Source of the DNA: Verrucomicrobiia bacterium
GTDB taxonomy: Bacteria > Verrucomicrobiota > Verrucomicrobiia > Limisphaerales > JADLHS01
Assembly: GCA_023953615.1 (NCBI GenBank)
Contig: JAMLJH010000001.1
Span: forward strand, 723,360 to 787,359
Direction of reading: 5' to 3'
Length of the DNA: 64,000 nt
The notes beneath the pieces are model-generated. The model made no database searches, was not told the origin of the DNA, and saw only the letters and a program-made list of their open reading frames with translations. A program made the position numbers and the translations under genes. Positions 61,287-64,000 of this stretch are shown here, one piece after another; the stretch's first letter is position 1; every line of letters begins with the position of its first letter.

Positions 61287-62396
61287 GTGAGCTTGCCCGC
61301 CGTCATTTTCTGCGCGACTGAATCCGCGGCGCAACGTGTGGCTGGTTTATGCGTATTGGATCGCCTGCTTGTGGCTACTCACCGGACGGGAGCAACCCCG
61401 ATCACGGTGGTTTCCGCTGCGCCGTTGCCGTCATTAAAACGGACGCCCGCACTGGGGATCCGCTTTCAGATCGTGCCCCAACCACCGATCTTAAACCATC
61501 CAGCGCTCGCGCTCTCAACTGGGGTCTTGGTACAAACATTCGACCTGAAGCGCGTTATTGAACAACGTGGACGTTTGGTGAAGCTCGATGGAACACCGTT
61601 GCCGGTTGGGGTGCTCGATTCCATTTCCGCCGCCACGCTCGATTCTCAACTGGCGCGCGGTCCGGCCCTAACCGCCAGGGGCGTCGCGGAACTCGTAAGT
61701 GATCCAGCTTCCGCCACCCGCGCTACGCAGCAACTCTGGGCTTCGCTCACCTCGGCGGCGGATGGTTTGGTGGACAAGTATTTCAATCGCCCGGTTGGTC
61801 GCGTCCTATTCTCGAAGCAGCTCATTCACACCTCCATTTCACCCAATCAAGTTTCGGTGGCGGCGACGCTGATCGGCGTGCTGGCGGCGTGGTGCTTTGC
61901 GTTGGGCCACGCGACCGCCGCGATTTGGGGCGCGGTCTTGTTGCAACTTTCCGCCGTGGTGGATTGTGTGGATGGCGATTTGGCGCGGGTGTTGTTCAAA
62001 GAATCGCCGCTGGGGAAATGGCTCGACATTGTTGGCGATCAAATCGTGCATATCGGCGTGTTTGTGGCCATCGGCATTGGTCTGCATCGCGCCGGCAGCA
62101 CCGCGCCGGTTTTGTGGCTGGCGGGCGCGGCGGCCGTCGGCGTGGTCATTTCATTCCTCATCGTCCTGCGCGGCCTGATGCAACCGGAAACGCACCGCAA
62201 TTCCCGTTTGCAAAAACTGATTGATGCCACCACGAATCGCGATTTCTCCGTGCTGCTCCTGATTCTCGCCGGTCTCGGCAGACTGGACTGGTTTCTCTGG
62301 CTCACCGCTGTCGGCGTGCAGGTGTTCTGGGTGCTCGCGCTGGGGTTGCAACTGCAACGCGCGCCCGGCGTCGCGCCGAACCAACCCACCTCGTGA
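61287..62396 (+). CDS. CDP-alcohol phosphatidyltransferase with degenerate NTP-transferase-like N-terminus
   Basis: 369 residues, GTG start. The C-terminal membrane domain has the full signature DCVDGDLARVLFKESPLGKW plus LDIVGDQ, i.e. DxxDGxxARx8GxxxDxxxD (about 226-250), six helices in all. The N-terminal ~170 residues read like a MobA-type nucleotidyltransferase (AAQRVAGLCVLDRLLVATHR, ITVVSAAPLP), but the glycine-rich GxGxR loop is missing. The arrangement recalls the IPCT-DIPPS fusions. It probably attaches the activated phosphonate to diacylglycerol. Its stop overlaps the next start by 4 bp (GTGA). Confidence 0.88.
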   Translation: MSLPAVIFCATESAAQRVAGLCVLDRLLVATHRTGATPITVVSAAPLPSLKRTPALGIRFQIVPQPPILNHPALALSTGVLVQTFDLKRVIEQRGRLVKLDGTPLPVGVLDSISAATLDSQLARGPALTARGVAELVSDPASATRATQQLWASLTSAADGLVDKYFNRPVGRVLFSKQLIHTSISPNQVSVAATLIGVLAAWCFALGHATAAIWGAVLLQLSAVVDCVDGDLARVLFKESPLGKWLDIVGDQIVHIGVFVAIGIGLHRAGSTAPVLWLAGAAAVGVVISFLIVLRGLMQPETHRNSRLQKLIDATTNRDFSVLLLILAGLGRLDWFLWLTAVGVQVFWVLALGLQLQRAPGVAPNQPTS

Positions 62397-63412
62397 AAAC
62401 CATCCTGCGCTGGATTTTATTGCTGCTCGGTTTGAGCCTGTTTGGCTGGTTCATCTATCGCGCTGGACCGGCGGAGATTTGGGCGCATGTGCGCCAACTC
62501 GGCTGGGCCGCGCCGCTCGTCCTGCTGCCTTATCTGGTGGTTTACGTTTTCGACACCTGGGGTTGGCAGCTTTCGTTTGGGAAATACGCCGGAGCGCCGC
62601 CACGGTTTCTAACCCTGTTCCGCGTGCGTTGGGCGGGGGAAGCGGTCAACAACGTGATTCCTTCGGGCTACGTTGGTGGCGAAGCGGTGAAAGCTTATCT
62701 ATTGCACCGACGCGGCGTGCCTGGCTTAACCTGCGGCACGAGCGTGGTGGCCTCCAAAACCTGCCAGGTGATTGCCCAGGTCGCCTTCATTGGATTGGGC
62801 GCCTTGCTCGCGCTGCCCGTGCTGCCGCCGGATTCCGAAGCGCGACGCGGCATGTTTGTCATCACCATCATCGCGTTTGCGGTGGTCGTTTTGCTGTTGC
62901 TGCTGCAACGACGCGGCATGTTCAGCACGGTGCAGGCGGTGCTGAAAAAGTTGTCGCTGCGCCTGAAAGTGCTGGAAAAGCACGAAGCCAACTTTCGGAA
63001 GCTGGATGACCAAGTGTATCAATTTTATCATTCCGACCGCTGGCGTTTCTTTCAAACCACGTTGGTGTATTTTCTCGGTTGGCTGGCGGACGCTTTGGAG
63101 ATTTTTGTCGTGTGCCACCTGCTCGGGCTGCCGTTATCCATCGCGGAAGCCGTCGCGATTGAAGCCTTCATCAGCGTGGCCAAGGCCATGGGGATTTTTG
63201 TGCCGGCCGCCTTGGGCGTGCAGGAATCGGGCGTGGTGCTGCTTTTCAAAATTTTTGTGCTGCCCATTCCGCTGGCGGTGACTTATGCCATTCTGCGTCG
63301 CGGCCGGGAGTTGTTCTACGTCCTCGTCGGCGGTATGCTGCTCTACACGGAAGGCGCTTCGCTGAGAAGCACTTTGGCCCAAGCGGCGCAGGAGGCATCC
63401 ACCAATCACTAA
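62393..63412 (+). CDS. LPG-synthase-type transmembrane protein
   Basis: 339 residues, GTG start, about eight helices. WAGEAVNNVIPSGYVGGEAVK and the later AFISVAKAMGIFVPAALGVQESGVVLLF are the conserved blocks of the lysylphosphatidylglycerol-synthase transmembrane domain (UPF0104/AglD family). Members without the aminoacyl-transfer domain are considered flippases or lipid-polymer transporters. Coupled to the phosphatidyltransferase, it probably flips the product lipid. Not a phage or multidrug transporter by sequence. Confidence 0.9.
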   Translation: MKTILRWILLLLGLSLFGWFIYRAGPAEIWAHVRQLGWAAPLVLLPYLVVYVFDTWGWQLSFGKYAGAPPRFLTLFRVRWAGEAVNNVIPSGYVGGEAVKAYLLHRRGVPGLTCGTSVVASKTCQVIAQVAFIGLGALLALPVLPPDSEARRGMFVITIIAFAVVVLLLLLQRRGMFSTVQAVLKKLSLRLKVLEKHEANFRKLDDQVYQFYHSDRWRFFQTTLVYFLGWLADALEIFVVCHLLGLPLSIAEAVAIEAFISVAKAMGIFVPAALGVQESGVVLLFKIFVLPIPLAVTYAILRRGRELFYVLVGGMLLYTEGASLRSTLAQAAQEASTNH

Positions 63413-63429
63413 ATCAAGCTGATCAAATC

Positions 63430-64000
63430 ATGCAAGCCATCATCTACGCCGCTGGAATCGGAATGCGTTTACAATCCGCGTTCGGTGAACGCCCCAAAAT
63501 CCTGCTCGAATTCGGCGGGCAAACTTTGTTGGCGCATCACCTGCAACACCTGCGCGCCGTCGGAGTTCAGCGGCTCACCATCGTCACCGGTTATCAGCAG
63601 CAACAAATCGCCGCATTGCTACCGGACCTGACCGCGCGCTACGGCCTCGCCATTCGTCAACTGGTCAATCCCGATTTCACCGAGGGCAGTGTGCTGAGCT
63701 TTGCCACTTCCATCCCCGTGCTGCAAACCATCGGCGCGAGCGACCGGGTGTTGCTGATGGATGGCGACGTGCTTTATCCAACCGTGTTTTTGCGCCGGCT
63801 GCTTGACGCACCCGCGCCCACTGCGCTGTTGATTGATCGGGAGTATTCCACCGCGGATGACGATCCGGTGCTGGTGCCGATTGCCAATGGCCGCCCGTTT
63901 GACTTCGTGAAGCAATGGCAGGGTCAGGCCGAACAAATCGGCGAGTCCATCGGTTTCTTCAAATTGGCGGGCGCGGACCTGCCGGAGTTGATCACGCTCA
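63430..64000 (+). CDS. Nucleotidyltransferase, N-terminal part (runs off the window)
   Basis: 190 codons to the window edge. YAAGIGMRLQSAFGERPKIL is the complete GxGxR and Pro-Lys signature of sugar-phosphate/LicC-type cytidylyltransferases; LLMDGDVLYP gives the metal-binding Asp. Phosphocholine- or AEP-type cytidylyltransferases have this form. It is 17 bp downstream of the LPG-synthase-type gene, so the operon continues beyond this window. It may carry the true activating activity that the phosphatidyltransferase's N-terminus has lost. Confidence 0.88.
   Translation, partial: MQAIIYAAGIGMRLQSAFGERPKILLEFGGQTLLAHHLQHLRAVGVQRLTIVTGYQQQQIAALLPDLTARYGLAIRQLVNPDFTEGSVLSFATSIPVLQTIGASDRVLLMDGDVLYPTVFLRRLLDAPAPTALLIDREYSTADDDPVLVPIANGRPFDFVKQWQGQAEQIGESIGFFKLAGADLPELITL

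Noticed and set aside
1..64000. tRNA or rRNA genes
   Set aside because: I scanned the spacers for T-loop and anticodon-stem patterns and saw none. I could not run a dedicated search.

Overview
The window is bacterial chromosome of about 60% G+C by eye. It most resembles Verrucomicrobiota of the Pedosphaera/Limisphaera type; this is inferred from gene content, since there is no rRNA marker. Supporting signs are a prepilin start typical of that phylum, several DUF1080 lipoproteins, many secreted Gfo/Idh/MocA, GH78, GH123-like and CotH/lamin-tail proteins, and non-coding spacers packed with short palindromic modules. I found no tRNA, rRNA or CRISPR array, and only a remnant of an insertion sequence.

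Layout. 1-3.8 kb: start of a prepilin-like gene, downstream of a large TIM-barrel/LamG/PQQ/cytochrome c fusion. 4.1-8.9 kb: an aerobic cytochrome c oxidase operon on the minus strand (coxA, coxC, coxD, two small membrane proteins, coxB, SCO1-like assembly factor). 9.4-29.9 kb: secreted carbohydrate, lipid and ester hydrolases, DUF1080 proteins, a rhodanese lipoprotein, a Tat-exported oxidoreductase, a ceramidase-like protein, a YdjC/ChbG-type deacetylase, a beta-propeller/toroid protein, a putative glycosidase and an HpaI-type aldolase. 29.9-31.0 kb: an array of hairpin modules. 31.0-39.7 kb: large exported proteins, including a 1612-residue CotH/lamin-tail protein, an SGNH hydrolase and a second Gfo/Idh/MocA oxidoreductase. 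39.7-42.5 kb: repeats and a broken Rhs gene whose C-terminal tip and probable immunity gene lie between two direct repeats of about 200 bp. 42.5-49.6 kb: GH78 rhamnosidase, small membrane proteins, GNAT acetyltransferase and serpin. 49.7-56.3 kb: xylulokinase, SlyX, ThiH, a pilin-like protein, a thiS gene cut by an IS4-type remnant, and a DEAD-box helicase. 56.3-64.0 kb: a phosphonate/phosphonolipid cluster that runs off the window edge.

How the genes work together. The last 8 kb encodes a complete route from phosphoenolpyruvate to 2-aminoethylphosphonate (PEP mutase, phosphonopyruvate decarboxylase, AEP transaminase). It also has a cytidylyltransferase-type domain fused to the mutase, a CDP-alcohol phosphatidyltransferase with a degenerate nucleotidyltransferase-like N-terminus, an LPG-synthase-type membrane protein, a 2-oxoglutarate oxygenase and a second nucleotidyltransferase. 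The simplest reading is synthesis and export of a phosphonolipid or phosphonate-decorated polymer. The middle of the window is a saprophyte's secretome for plant or algal polysaccharides.

The most unusual sequence signal is in the spacers. Several hairpin families keep a constant loop while the two stem arms vary in a compensating way between copies, so structure appears to be conserved rather than primary sequence.
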